Of a stretch of DNA of 64,000 nt, positions 11,627 to 25,546 are shown one piece after another; positions within the stretch are counted from its first letter, which is position 1; the number at the start of each line of letters is the position of its first letter. The DNA is from Cristatella mucedo (Eukaryota; Bryozoa; Phylactolaemata; Cristatellidae): positions 481,001-545,000 of the forward strand of contig WPIO01000036.1 of assembly GCA_009760855.2 (NCBI GenBank). The letters are read 5' to 3'. A program made the position numbers and the translations under genes. The notes beneath the pieces are model-generated. The model was not told the origin of the DNA and made no database searches. It saw only the letters and a program-made list of their open reading frames with translations.

Positions 11627-12420
11627 CGTGCCATCACGGAAAGATTACCAGCAGTTTCAGAGTAACAATACCATCAGCAAAAATATATCAAAGGCAGAAT
11701 ACAGGCAACAAAAGTTCAACCACTGTAAGTGGCTTAGAAACAACGACGAGATTCTTAGCGTGTCTGTATTGAGTTTCTTTCAATCCGCCCAAGAGCGCTG
11801 ACAGATTAATCAACTCGAGAAAGTCAAATCGACATTAGCCCGGCGGACAATTCTAACACAAATTCGTTTAAGCCGCTACGAACGAAGGCGTTGTACGCCA
11901 AGAAGTAGCCAGTGTCAATGAAAAAGCGTTGCGTAAAGCTTAGAAAAGCCAGCTACAGCGTGAAAGCCTCACACACGGAATAGCGCACACAAGTGCACGG
12001 AAAGAAGCTGCGGGCCACAGGTCAGTAGTGCCGCTGGTTTTTCAACTGAACCACACCGCGCTCCGGTGAGCGAAGTAAGCGCGGCCGAATAAAAACCGAA
12101 TCTCACGGTACAGACGAATAGCTTAGCGAAACGGGTGCATCTTTGTATAAACCGTAATCATGCAAATTCGTTGCATTTGCGGCTAGTAGCAAGAAGCGCG
12201 TTTCCATTTTTTTTGGCGCGAACGGCCGGCGGCGCCATCACCAAAAGTGTACTCGTCTAAGCCTGGGACCATGTAGTCTTTACCGTCTCGTTTCACGAAC
12301 CGCTACAAGCTTCGAGCATTGTCACAGGCTGAGTTGGAGTACACACGTGTCACTATGCTCACCTTCAGTGCCACAGCGAACGATTAAAAGCTTTCGCGGC
12401 GGTCAGCCGGTCCCCGGTTA

Positions 12421-13282
12421 ATGCCGGCGTCGATTGCACGGAGCTCCGCTACCGCTATGCCAGCGCAAAATGCAACTCCTTACAGTCCTTCCAAGCTTAC
12501 GCTGCACTGCAAATGTATTATAATGCACAAAAGTAACAAATACTTCGGTCTGCCCACAACAGTAAGCGGTAGACGGAGGGCAGGCTGACCCTGAACCGGA
12601 CGTAAAAAGTAATGCTCGTGGTTCTTCGTGCCACCTAAAAGTAACTTTAAAGGCTCCGTAGTGCTGCAAATAGAGACAATATTTCACTATCATAATTCAT
12701 TTGGTTCACATTGCGTTGAAACTTCAACGTAAAGAGATTGAGGCTAAGATGACCTGTGTGCTACGTTACCACAGTGCACATCCGGCCGTAGCTAGGTATT
12801 GAGCCCAGCCGAAGTTGCTCCTTCTCGACTTCGGATTTGTGAAGCTTCCACTGATACCTGGTTTCCAGTTTTGCAATGGACACTTGCGCGGAGGTCAATC
12901 TTGCTTTAAAAGAGGGTTTTTTTCCTCATTGTAAGTAAAGTTCTAGCGAGCCGGCGTTTTAGTTCGGGTTCGCAAAGCGATAGGAACAGCTATCAGGGAA
13001 GTGCCGCACAGCCTTAATCTGAGCAGCTAGCAGCAAAATACTGTGCAACCTTGTTCTTAGCACCTGGCACACACTGTTGTGTATCCTTGACGACCGGACA
13101 GTGCGTGTAAGGGCCCTGGCGTGAAGATTTGGATGAAGAGTTTCAACTCATGTGCCAGATTCGCATAAAACAATGAAAACATGAGGTTTTTCTCTGCTAA
13201 TTTTCGCCGCAGCATAGCTCTATCGACGACCTCATGCATAGCCATTGCAGGGAGGCTCGGAGTCGTAGCGGCTTCTAGCTGA
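12421..13282 (+). pseudogene. Plus-strand cysteine-rich candidate, unit 2, one-base insertion
   Basis: Segments 12486-12561, 12869-12930, 13061-13106 and from 13213. The second segment has seven Ts instead of six before cctcatt, which breaks the frame. This is either a real frameshift or a homopolymer error in the assembly. Confidence 0.22.
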
Positions 13283-14400
13283 CCGGCGACGCACCTGACG
13301 AGGTAAGCAACTTAGACATTTACGAAGCCACACAGCTCCAAGCAAAACTACAAGTTCGCCGTAAGCTTTGAATGAATCAAGCAATAATGTGGGCAACTGA
13401 ACGTTTCATATTGTAGCATAGTCTCCGGTGTATTGCTGACTTCAATTGAAATGGTTGGCACCCTACGCCCAGGGAAACTTTGTCAGTAGTTTTCCGTTCG
13501 TCCGCAAAGCGTGATCACTTCACCACGTTCTCAAATCTCGGCAGCCCACTAAGCCAAGTCTTTAATGGTGTTGAACGGTACGATGGTACCTGCAAGTTCA
13601 ACGTTTAATATCTAGTTTTCCAAAACATCTTATAAGATGAAGAAATCATCCCATTTTATGCGAAAGTTGAAATCCACATACTCGTATTCCTCTGAAATGA
13701 TGACCGAAGCTTCGAACTTAATTTCTCGGGATTTTGACTGGCACCTTCACCTGGAATATTCGGCCTAATCTAGCCTCCGACTGGAGAGCAGGATAGCTGC
13801 AGGTGTGACCAAGTGTGTCACGAATATTTGCTGCATCAATAGTGCGATTGCACTACCAGCTATCTAGCTACTGCCAGCTCAGCACGTTTCCCTGGGTGCT
13901 TTAAAACTAGGCTTACGATTGTAAAACGTATACCGTAAATTATGCTGCCACTGCTCCTGCTGTGAACATAACGTATTAAGACCAAAGACCTGTTCGTATA
14001 CTAGCACTGACCGCAGCCGGCTTTTAAGCACAAGTTTAGAAAAGACCTCGATGAACAGGTCTCAAAAAAGCAGTCGTAGAAGCACAGCACCAAGCTGCCC
14101 CTTCAAAGCAACACATTCCAGCCAGATGCCACCGACAGCTCCGATTAAATCAATCTAATGAAGTGTGATTGTAAACAAGAACATTGCTCGAAAGATTTTG
14201 GCTTATTTTATTCAGGCGTCATTTAGACTGATGTTCAGCTACTAATAACACGTAGATGCTTATTCCATAAAACATTTATTTACAGATTCCACAGGACAAT
14301 TAAAGAAGCATCTACAAGGTGTGACACACCCGCCAAGCATGGAACAATGTGATTCACAAATGCTTCAACAGCAGACAGCCGAGCAAATTTCACTTGGCCA

Positions 14401-15325
14401 TCACCGTCTGCGGACACAGGCAGCACTGTTCAATTCCAGGTATGAATTCGGCTCAGGAGTCACGCAAATCGGCATTCCACCGAGAGCAGTAGTACACGTT
14501 CCCCAGACACGGTCCTGGAAAGAATTACAATGGATCGTGACCTTGATTTATACTAGAGCGTTCAAAGGCAGCCCTGCCGAAATATTTACTTGGTCCCTTA
14601 CCGATTTTCTGTAACCGAAGGTGCATGGACGTGGCGACGAGCTCGTTGTACTATTCCCAGTCACCTGAAAGGCACGGACGGATATCTAGCCTTGGATTGC
14701 CTAGGCATCACAGCATCACTTGACAGCCACAGTTTCCACCAACGCTCACCGTAATGGGACAATCTCGTGTAGAAACTACGCTGAGCGTGTCCGTTCCATT
14801 GATTAGTCCTCGACAGATGGGGACAGCTTCGTTTAGTACGCCTTGGCAACTGCCGCTCACTGTTAGCTGTTTGCAAAGGAGCAATAAAGAGTTCAAGTGC
14901 GCCGATTCAAAAGCTATACGATATCAATTGAAGGGAGTTGCGCGCGTTGACAGCTATTCCACTAGGATTCTTACGTAATTAGTTATCCAAAATGAGCAGC
15001 TCCTAGCGCTCCTTGCTTCTCGGCCGCCGCCATCATGGCCGCCGTCAGGTAAGCGATTCGTTTCGTGCTGACCCTGCAAATGCCACTGCACCAAATGAAT
15101 GCTGCTTTTGCGAATACTGCCATCCGAGAGAATCAATTTGGCTACGGCGATTGTTAGAAAATACGCCCTTAATTTCCGAAAAGTGCGTGAAAAGGCACGA
15201 GCTAAGCACCGCAGCTGATGACTGCTTACCCCTTCTGAGATATCCAGCGGCAACGTCTGGCTCAAAGCCGCCCATAGTAGAAGCAACGAGACCACTCGTA
15301 CATTCATCGGAGAAGCGGCCATCAT
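14401..15325 (-). CDS. Secreted cysteine-containing protein, array copy 3
   Basis: Exons complement 15230-15325, 14750-14866, 14602-14664 and 14401-14514. The protein is identical to copy 1. Two changes in intron 2 (near 14720) remove the stop codon that would follow read-through of the exon 2 donor; the splice sites are untouched. AATAAA is at 14275-14280 on the minus strand. Confidence 0.75.
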
Positions 15326-15594
15326 CTGTAATTAAAGTTCACTCCGTCTTACCGTACCATCAAGCAAATTAGCCTGTTGCCTCCTCAATTTCGACGCCTA
15401 TGTCTAAAACCACCTTTCACCACTGTACATGTGTCCCACATTCAACAGTATGATGCAAAGGCTGAAGCACAGCGTCACAGCCAGAAAGCCACGCACGACG
15501 AGTCTTACGGTTTGCAAAATCAGCAGCGACAAGACAAGCGAAGGCCACGTAGTCTGCAAAGGTGAAGATGCAGCCAGCCTTTGTCGAACACCAA

Positions 15595-15600
15595 TTTATA
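15595..15600 (-). promoter_or_regulatory. TATA box of array gene copy 3
   Basis: Unchanged TATAAA on the minus strand, with the 5' UTR exon and donor conserved. Confidence 0.55.
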
Positions 15601-16650
15601 GCCGTTAGTATCCATGGAGGTTGAATGGGCCGTTACGCTTCTTGGACCTGTATGGATGCTGCAATGTGAGCTTAGCGCTAAGCTGCATATGCCGCACAGT
15701 AACAGCGCCGACGCGAGCAGGCGTCGAAGCACAAGCACAATAACTAGTTTTGACAGTGTTACAAAGGCCCTGTAGCGACAGTGGCTAGTGAAGTGCAATC
15801 CATGGTTACAAACGCAGCGCGCCTCGCGACGCTACGCCCCTCACAAGCACCGCTCACACCAGTCGTACTATAGACTAGAAGCGATGTTGACGACGACCCA
15901 TTCTTGTCGCACGAAACGATGGCATGCAGGCGGTAGCAGAGCGCCCACTGTAAGCAAGAGCGCAAACTCTTTGATATTGCAAACACATGTCATTCCATAA
16001 GACCAGTCTATCCCATGCAGCAGAGACGCGAGAGCACAGCACAAATCAAACATAACTGCTGCAAACCCGCTCAAACGGTCAGAGAGATGGGGTTCTTTGT
16101 GACAAATGATGCTGATCTGCAGGCGCTAGACGTTTACAAACTCGCAAGAAGTACTGTCAAGTTCACACCTCAAAAGAAATGCTCACTGGTGCCCCTCGGT
16201 CTCAACCCAGGGGTAAGCTGGTCGCCCTTCACGACCCAGGTCATGACTTCGAGTCCTGGGACGTGACGACGAGCACTCCTTCAATGCCCACAACAAGGTA
16301 GGATAGCTGTACAGGCTCTTCGGTCGATATGAAAACGAGGACGCTAATTCCGCCAACTATTTTCTTACTGAGTCGTCGATGCCACGCTAACACACGCAGG
16401 GACACCTATGCAACTTACGTATGCAATAAAGCTCGGTAGGAATCAACAGAGCTATAGACGAAATGTGTAAAATCCCCATGTCAATAAAGGAAGAGCACTC
16501 TTTACCACGTCCTCAGAGAGAGAGGGCAACATCATCATAGAACCAGCTCCAGTATAACACTCTCACGGATAAAGCCTAAGCTTCAGCTAACCACTGTCCA
16601 ACACGGAATTGTATGGCCTGAGTATTGATGTCTTTTACTTGTTTAGTTCG

Positions 16651-16946
16651 CTCGGACAACTTAATCTCTATTCAGGCGCTTCACACTTGCAACCGAGATT
16701 AGGCCCGCGACTTCGGTCGTCTAATACACTCGCCTTCACCTCGGTCGCTACAGGCGATTGCCTTATCCATGGGACGAACTTTCGTGTCGCCATTAACCAT
16801 GAACTATGGCACGTTGAGTGCATGCCGAGCTGGTTTGGTCCAGCGGTTAAGGTGCTCGGCCCGACCAAGGTCTGTCTGAGGTCGCACGCTCGAGCCCTGA
16901 TGCATATGTGCATATATGCATATATTCAGTTCTCTTGGGGCGCTAT
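16651..16946. repeat. Inverted pair of SINE-like elements, unit 3
   Basis: Same structure as in unit 1, here with the preceding 180-base block that unit 1 lacks. Confidence 0.75.
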
Positions 16947-18549
16947 AGAAAGGAAATATATATATAACAATTATAATCACGAGCCGCTATCAATCTCAAA
17001 CACTGCTAACCTCAAAGCACATCGGTATAGACATGTTTCACTGCTGCTTGCTTAGCTTAAATTAAGGCCGTTCTGCATCAGGGTTTTAATCAAAACTAAC
17101 CGCCTCGAGCTCTAGGAGGTTTCGACACTCGACTTCGCCACCTCGTCTGGGTCCGAATTCAGTAACTAACATCGAGCTACGGAAGCCTTCTTCGCAGGCG
17201 TCCCTTTCGTTCGTTCATTCTTTATATTCCTAGAAAAAACTGATGTGGCTGTATAGCGTCTTCTGAAGCACAGGCTTTTCATGCGTTCGCATCATCAGCA
17301 CATCACTTGGCTTAAGGTGGTCTGTCTTGACCTGCAGCTAGTTCTCAATTTATACCTGAAGAGAATTCAAATTAAAGCATGTTTCGGAAACACAGCTGAA
17401 ATAGCCGCAGACCTTCTGTGCAGCTGCACGTAAGACTGCCAATTCGATTTATTTCCATCGTTGCTGGCCTAGCCTCATCTAGGCAGTCTCGTTAGCACTA
17501 AAGTCACTCATTTGATCTACGCCTTATGTTAGTCATCCAACATACCTTCCTTGAGCTTGTACGCACAGACAGACTTGCAAGATCGACTGAACAGTATAGT
17601 TACTAAAATTCGAACATTTTAATGCCTACGCTATTACTATATGCTGCTGATTCAGCAGCGTTAGAATAGTTCTAACCGCACGAACGTCAATGACATGCCT
17701 GCCCGAGCGAAGAATGTCACTGCGTTCACCAAGTGTCCAAGTTAGTGAAATCGTAGCCGAAAAAAGCCGCACAGATGATATATCAGCGAGAACAGCGGAC
17801 TTACCACAGCAGGCACAAACCTGCAGACGAGTTGTGAAAACGTGGAAACTCAGAACTCTTTGGACACAATCACCTTTTACTGGATCTCATCATCGATTGT
17901 CACCCATCAAACCAGCCGTGACCCGGACGACGAGAGGCAGCCAGTCAGGCCGACTAGAGTTGAGCGCCAGTTGATAGATACTCTTTGTCAATTGCCTCGG
18001 GGCCCTTCAATTACAGTTTCATCAAGAAAGAGCACTTCGCACCACGATATGTAAATATTCAAAGTGAGCAGACATTTATTGCAACTAGAAGAAATGCTCA
18101 GCCCTATTACTGCTTGCTGAATGTGCACTAGACTGGGAAAAGCAGTCAGCCTAAGGAGGCAGGATGGAAGCGGCTGCAGGAGCATATAAGTACTCCATAA
18201 ACTAGTCTCTGCACGCAACTAACTAGTAAATTGCCGAGACCTTGGGTCCGCCCCAACGACGGCCTTCCAAGAAGTACTAATACGGATGAAGAGTGTTGCT
18301 ACTCTCTAGCTCAACTCGTAGTTATACTCAGCTCATATCGATACCGGATTCAAAGGAGGCACGAAAAAGTAGACGCTGGCTGATTGGACAGCCTCACTAC
18401 TATCGCGGCCAAAGAGCCTCGGTGGCCATAAAAGTGACTTCTATACGGAATTAAATAAAATAAATCCTAGCTGATTTAACAGAATCTTTTTTATAGCGAC
18501 AGAAGTGCCTTCACGGCTGTCGCCACCGCTTGCAGTAGCGATAAGGAAT

Positions 18550-18635
18550 CGCCCACAGCAGGAATCGAACTCACGACCTCGGAACAGAGGTCGTGAAAGC
18601 GACCGCCTTACCTAGCCTTACCTAGCCTTACCTAG
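18550..18635 (-). repeat. tRNA-like SINE head with subrepeats, unit 3
   Basis: Same element; three ccttacctag repeats. Confidence 0.6.
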
Positions 18636-19426
18636 CGTGCCATCACGGAAAGATTACCAGCAGTTTCAGAGTAACAATACCATCAGCAAAATATATCAAA
18701 GGCAGAATACAGGCAACAAAAGTTCAACCACTGTAAGTGGCTTAGAAACAACGACGAGATTCTTAGCGTGTCTGTATTGAGTTTCTTTCAATCCGCCCAA
18801 GAGCGCTGACAGATTAATCAACTCGAGAAAGTCAAATCGACATTAGCCCGGCGGACAATTCTAACACAAATTCGTTTAAGCCGCTACGAACGAAGGCGTT
18901 GTACGCCAAGAAGTAGCCAGTGTCAATGAAAAAGCGTTGCATAAAGCTTAGAAAAGCCAGCTACAGCGTGAAAGCCTCACACACGGAATAGCGCACACAA
19001 GTGCACGGAAAGAAGCTGCGGGCCACAGGTCAGTAGTGCCGCTGGTTTTTCAACTGAACCACACCGCGCTCCGGTGAGCGAAGTAAGCGCGGCCGAATAA
19101 AAACCGAATCTCACGGTACAGACGAATAGCTTAGCGAAACGGGTGCATCTTTGTATAAACCGTAATCATGCAAATTCGTTGCATTTGCGGCTAGTAGCAA
19201 GAAGCGCGTTTCCATTTTTTGGCGCGAACGGCCGGCGGCGCCATCACCAAAAGTGTACTCGTCTAAGCCTGGGACCATGTAGTCTTTACCGTCTCGTTTC
19301 ACGAACCGCTACAAGCTTCGAGCATTGTCACAGGCTGAGTTGGAGTACACACGTGTCACTATGCTCACCTTCAGTGCCACAGCGAACGATTAAAAGCTTT
19401 CGCGGCGGTCAGCCGGTCCCCGGTTA

Positions 19427-20287
19427 ATGCCGGCGTCGATTGCACGGAGCTCCGCTACCGCTATGCCAGCACAAAATGCAACTCCTTACAGTCCTTCCAA
19501 GCTTACGCTGCACTGCAAATGTATTATAATGCACAAAAGTAACAAATACTTCGGTCTGCCCACAACAGTAAGCGGTAGACGGAGGGCAGGCTGACCCTGA
19601 ACCGGACGTAAAAAGTAATGCTCGTGGTTCTTCGTGCCACCTAAAAGTAACTTTAAAGGCTCCGTAGTGCTGCAAATAGAGACAATATTTCACTATCATA
19701 ATTCATTTGGTTCACATTGCGTTGAAACTTCAACGTAAAGAGATTGAGGCTAAGATGACCTGTGTGCTACGTTACCACAGTGCACATCCGGCCGTAGCTA
19801 GGTATTGAGCCCAGCCGAAGTTGCTCCTTCTCGACTTCGGATTTGTGAAGCTTCCACTGATACCTGGTTTCCAGTTTTGCAATGGACACTTGCGCGGAGG
19901 TCAATCTTGCTTTAAAAGAGGGTTTTTTCCTCATTGTAAGTAAAGTTCTAGCGAGCCGGCGTTTTAGTTCGGGTTCGCAAAGCGATAGGAACAGCTATCA
20001 GGGAAGTGCCGCACAGCCTTAATCTGAGCAGCTAGCAGCAAAATACTGTGCAGCCTTGTTCTTAGCACCTGGCATACACTGTTGTGTATCCTTGACGACC
20101 GGACAGTGCGTGTAAGGGCCCTGGCGTGAAGATTTGGATGAAGAGTTTCAACTCATGTGCCAGATTCGCATAAAACAATGAAAACATGAGGTTTTTCTCT
20201 GCTAATTTTCGCCGCAGCATAGCTCTATCGACGACCTCATGCATAGCCATTGCAGGGAGGCTCGGAGTCGTAGCGGCTTCTAGCTGA
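19427..20287 (+). CDS. Plus-strand cysteine-rich candidate, unit 3
   Basis: Segments 19492-19567, 19875-19935, 20066-20111 and from 20218. The frame is intact; one Thr to Ile change (ACA to ATA) in the third segment is shared with units 4 and 5. The same doubts apply as for unit 1. Confidence 0.25.
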
Positions 20288-21411
20288 CCGGCGACGCACC
20301 TGACGAGGTAAGCAACTTAGACATTTACGAAGCCACACAGCTCCAAGCAAAAAAACTACAAGTTCGCCGTAAGCTTTGAATGAATCAAGCAATAATGTGG
20401 GCAACTGAACGTTTCATATTGTAGCATAGTCTCCGGTGTATTTGCTGACTTCAATTGAAATGGTTGGCACCCTACGCCCAGGGAAACTTTGTCAGTAGTT
20501 TTCCGTTCGTCCGCAAAGCGTGATCACTTCACCACGTTCTCAAATCTCGGCAGCCCACTAAGCCAAGTCTTTAATGGTGTTGAACGGTACGATGGTACCT
20601 GCAAGTTCAACGTTTAATATCTAGTTTTCCAAAACATCTTATAAGATGAAGAAATCATCCCATTTTATGCGAAAGTTGAAATCCACATACTCGTATTCCT
20701 CTGAAATGATGACCGAAGCTTCGAACTTAATTTCTCGGGATTTTGACTGGCACCTTCACCTGGAATATTCGGCCTAATCTAGCCTCCGACTGGAGAGCAG
20801 GATAGCTGCAGGTGTGACCAAGTGTGTCACGAATATTTGCTGCATCAATAGTGCGATTGCACTACCAGCTATCTAGCTACTGCCAGCTCAGCACGTTTCC
20901 CTGGGTGCTTTAAAACTAGGCTTACGATTGTAAAACGTATACCGTAAATTATGCTGCCACTGCTCCTGCTGTGAACATAACGTATTAAGACCAAAGACCT
21001 GTTCGTATACTAGCACTGACCGCAGCCGGCTTTTAAGCACAAGTTTAGAAAAGACCTCGATGAACAGGTCTCAAAAAAGCAGTCGTAGAAGCACAGCACC
21101 AAGCTGCCCCTTCAAAGCAACACATTCCAGCCAGATGCCACCGACAGCTCCGATTAAATCAATATAATGAAGTGTGATTGTAAACAAGAACATTGCTCGA
21201 AAGATTTTTTTGGCTTATTTATTCAGGCGTCATTTAGACTGATGTTCAGCTACTAATAACACGTAGATGCTTATTCCATAAAACATTTATTTACAGATTC
21301 CACAGGACAATTAAAGAAGCATCTACAAGGTGTGACACACCCGCCAAGCATGGAACAATGTGATTCACAAATGCTTCAACAGCAGACAGCCGAGAAAATT
21401 TCACTTGGTCA

Positions 21412-22336
21412 TCACCGTCTGCGGACACAGGCAGCACTGTTCAATTCCAGGTATGAATTCGGCTCAGGAGTCACGCAAATCGGCATTCCACCGAGAGCAG
21501 TAGTACACGTTCCCCAGACACGGTCCTGGAAAGAATTACAATGGATCGTGACCTTGATTTATACTAGAGCGTTCAAAGGCAGCCCTGCCGAAATATTTAC
21601 TTGGTCCCTTACCGATTTTCTGTAACCGAAGGTGCATGGACGTGGCGACGAGCTCGTTGTACTATTCCCAGTCACCTGAAAGGCACGGACGGATATCTAG
21701 CCTTGGATTGCCTAGGCATCACAGCATCACTCAACAGCCACAGTTTCCACCAACGCTCACCGTAATGGGACAATCTCGTGTAGAAACTACGCTGAGCGTG
21801 TCCGTTCCATTGATTAGTCCTCGACAGATGGGGACAGCTTCGTTTAGTACGCCTTGGCAACTGCCGCTCACTGTTAGCTGTTTGCAAAGGAGCAATAAAG
21901 AGTTCAAGTGCGCCGATTCAAAAGCTATACGATATCAATTGAAGGGAGTTGCGCGCGTTGACAGCTATTCCACTAGGATTCTTACGTAATTAGTTATCCA
22001 AAATGAGCAGCTCCTAGCGCTCCTTGCTTCTCGGCCGCCGCCATCATGGCCGCCGTCAGGTAAGCGATTCGTTTCGTGCTGACCCTGCAAATGCCACTGC
22101 ACCAAATGAATGCTGCTTTTGCGAATACTGCCATCCGAGAGAATCAATTTGGCTACGGCGATTGTTAGAAAATACGCCCTTAATTTCCGAAAAGTGCGTG
22201 AAAAGGCACGAGCTAAGCACCGCAGCTGATGACTGCTTACCCCTTCTGAGATATCCAGCGGCAACGTCTGGCTCAAAGCCGCCCATAGTAGAAGCAACGA
22301 GACCACTCGTACATTCATCGGAGAAGCGGCCATCAT
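21412..22336 (-). CDS. Secreted cysteine-containing protein, array copy 4
   Basis: Exons complement 22241-22336, 21761-21877, 21613-21675 and 21412-21525. The protein is identical to copy 1, with the silent ACA Thr codon seen in copies 2 and 3. AATAAA is at 21286-21291 on the minus strand. Confidence 0.75.
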
Positions 22337-22605
22337 CTGTAATTAAAGTTCACTCCGTCTTACCGTACCATCAAGCAAATTAGCCTGTTGCCTCCTCAAT
22401 TTCGACGCCTATGTCTAAAACCACCTTTCACCACTGTACATGTGTCCCACATTCAACAGTATGATGCAAAGGCTGAAGCACAGCGTCACAGCCAGAAAGC
22501 CACGCACGACGAGTCTTACGGTTTGCAAAATCAGCAGCGACAAGACAAGCGAAGGCCACGTAGTCTGCAAAGGTGAAGATGCAGCCAGCCTTTGTCGAAC
22601 ACCAA

Positions 22606-22611
22606 TTTATA
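22606..22611 (-). promoter_or_regulatory. TATA box of array gene copy 4
   Basis: Unchanged TATAAA on the minus strand, with the 5' UTR exon and donor conserved. Confidence 0.55.
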
Positions 22612-23661
22612 GCCGTTAGTATCCATGGAGGTTGAATGGGCCGTTACGCTTCTTGGACCTGTATGGATGCTGCAATGTGAGCTTAGCGCTAAGCTGCATA
22701 TGCCGCACAGTAACAGCGCCGACGCGAGCAGGCGTCGAAGCACAAGCACAATAACTAGTTTTGACAGTGTTACAAAGGCCCTGTAGCGACAGTGGCTAGT
22801 GAAGTGCAATCCATGGTTACAAACGCAGCGCGCCTCGCGACGCTACGCCCCTCACAAGCACCGCTCACACCAGTCGTACTATAGACTAGAAGCGATGTTG
22901 ACGACGACCCATTCTTGTCGCACGAAACGATGGCATGCAGGCGGTAGCAGAGCGCCCACTGTAAGCAAGAGCGCAAACTCTTTGATATTGCAAACACATG
23001 TCATTCCATAAGACCAGTCTATCCCATGCAGCAGAGACGCGAGAGCACAGCACAAATCAAACATAACTGCTGCAAACCCGCTCAAACGGTCAGAGAGATG
23101 GGGTTCTTTGTGACAAATGATGCTGATCTGCAGGCGCTAGACGTTTACAAACTCGCAAGAAGTACTGTCAAGTTCACACCTCAAAAGAAATGCTCACTGG
23201 TGCCCCTCGGTCTCAACCCAGGGGTAAGCTGGTCGCCCTTCACGACCCAGGTCATGACTTCGAGTCCTGGGACGTGACGACGAGCACTCCTTCAATGCCC
23301 ACAACAAGGTAGGATAGCTGTACAGGCTCTTCGGTCGATATGAAAACGAGGACGCTAATTCCGCCAACTATTTTCTTACTGAGTCGTCGATGCCACGCTA
23401 ACACACGCAGGGACACCTATGCAACTTACGTATGCAATAAAGCTCGGTAGGAATCAACAGAGCTATAGACGAAATGTAAAATCCCCCCATGTCAATAAAG
23501 GAAGAGCACTCTTTACCACGTCCTCAGAGAGAGAGGGCAACATCATCATAGAACCAGCTCCAGTATAACACTCTCACGGATAAAGCCTAAGCTTCAGCTA
23601 ACCACTGTCCAACACGGAATTGTATGGCCTGAGTATTGATGTCTTTTACTTGTTTAGTTCG

Positions 23662-23965
23662 CTCGGACAACTTAATCTCTATTCAGGCGCTTCACACTTG
23701 CAACCGAGATTAGGCCCGCGACTTCGGTCGTCTAATACACTCGCCTTCACCTCGGTCGCTACAGGCGATTGCCTTATCCTTATCCATGGGACGAACTTTC
23801 GTGTCGCCATTAACCATGAACTATGGCACGTTGAGTGCATGCCGAGCTGGTTTGGTCCAGCGGTTAAGGTGCTCGGCCCGACCAAGGTCTGTCTGAGGTC
23901 GCACGCTCGAGCCCTGATGCATATGTGCATATATGCATATATTCAGTTCTCTTGGGGCGCTATAG
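23662..23965. repeat. Inverted pair of SINE-like elements, unit 4
   Basis: Same structure, with a six-base duplication (ccttat) in the central part. Confidence 0.75.
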
Positions 23966-25470
23966 AAAGGAAATATATATATAACAATTATAATCACGAG
24001 CCGCTATCAATCTCAAACACTGCTAACCTCAAAGCACATCGGTATAGACATGTTTCACTGCTGCTTGCTTAGCTTAAATTAAGGCCGTTCTGCATCAGGG
24101 TTTTAATCAAAACTAACCGCCTCGAGCTCTAGGAGGTTTCGACACTCGACTTCGCCACCTCGTCTGGGTCCGAATTCAGTAACTAACATCGAGCTACGGA
24201 AGCCTTCTTCGCAGGCGTCCCTTTCGTTCGTTCATTCTTTATATTCCTAGAAAAAACTGATGTGGCTGTATAGCGTCTTCTGAAGCACAGGCTTTTCATG
24301 CGTTCGCATCATCAGCACATCACTTGGCTTAAGGTGGTCTGTCTTGACCTGCAGCTAGTTCTCAATTTATACCTGAAGAGAATTCAAATTAAAGCATGTT
24401 TCGGAAACACAGCTGAAATAGCCGCAGACCTTCTGTGCAGCTGCACGTAAGACTGCCAATTCGATTTATTTCCATCGTTGCTGGCCTAGCCTCATCTAGG
24501 CAGTCTCGTTAGCACTAAAGTCACTCATTTGATCTACGCCTTATGTTAGTCATCCAACATACCTTCCTTGAGCTTGTACGCACAGACAGACTTGCAAGAT
24601 CGACTGAACAGTATAGTTACTAAAATTCGAACATTTTAATGCCTACGCTATTACTATATGCTGCTGATTCAGCAGCGTTAGAATAGTTCTAACCGCACGA
24701 ACGTCAATGACATGCCTGCCCGAGCGAAGAATGTCACTGCGTTCACCAAGTGTCCAAGTTAGTGAAATCGTAGCCGAAAAAGCCGCACAGATGATATATC
24801 AGCGAGAACAGCGGACTTACCACAGCAGGCACAAACCTGCAGACGAGTTGTGAAAACGTGGAAACTCAGAACTCTTTGGACACAATCACCTTTTACTGGA
24901 TCTCATCATCGATTGTCACCCATCAAACCAGCCGTGACCCGTGACGAGAGGCAGCCAGTCAGGCCGACTAGAGTTGAGCGCCAGTTGATAGATACTCTTT
25001 GTCAATTGCCTCGGGGCCCTTCAATTACAGTTTCATCAAGAAAGAGCACTTCGCACCACGATATGTAAATATTCAAAGTGAGCAGACATTTATTGCAACT
25101 AGAAGAAATGCTCAGCCCTATTACTGCTTGCTGAATGTGCACTAGACTGGGAAAAGCAGTCAGCCTAAGGAGGCAGGATGGAAGCGGCTGCAGGAGCATA
25201 TAAGTACTCCATAAACTAGTCTCTGCACGCAACTAACTAGTAAATTACTCAGCTCATATCGATACCGGATTCAAAGGAGGCACGAAAAAGTAGACGCTGG
25301 CTGATTGGACAGCCTCACTACTATCGCGGCCAAAGAGCCTCGGTGGCCATAAAAGTGACTTCTATACGGAATTAAATAAAATAAATCCTAGCTGATTTAA
25401 CAGAATCTTTTTTATAGCGACAGAAGTGCCTTCACGGCTGTCGCCACCGCTTGCAGTAGCGATAAGGAAT

Positions 25471-25546
25471 CGCCCACAGCAGGAATCGAACTCACGACCT
25501 CGGAACAGAGGTCGTGAAAGCGACCGCCTTACCTAGCCTTACCTAG
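25471..25546 (-). repeat. tRNA-like SINE head with subrepeats, unit 4
   Basis: Same element; two ccttacctag repeats. Confidence 0.6.

Larger units (their letters stand above)
6845..13583. repeat. Array unit 2
   Basis: The shortest full unit. It lacks the inverted SINE pair, with a clean junction near 9928 between gtttagttcg and cgctatag. It has a short tandem duplication of gtatggcctgagtattgat at 9870-9909. Its gene copy carries one amino-acid change, and its plus-strand candidate exon near 12920 has one extra T. Confidence 0.95.
13584..20592. repeat. Array unit 3
   Basis: The longest full unit, complete for all blocks. It shares the variants gagcaaatttcacttggcc (near 14380) with unit 2, but near its end it shares the catacactg variant (20070) with units 4 and 5. 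Intron 2 of its secreted-protein gene has a two-base difference (14720). Confidence 0.95.
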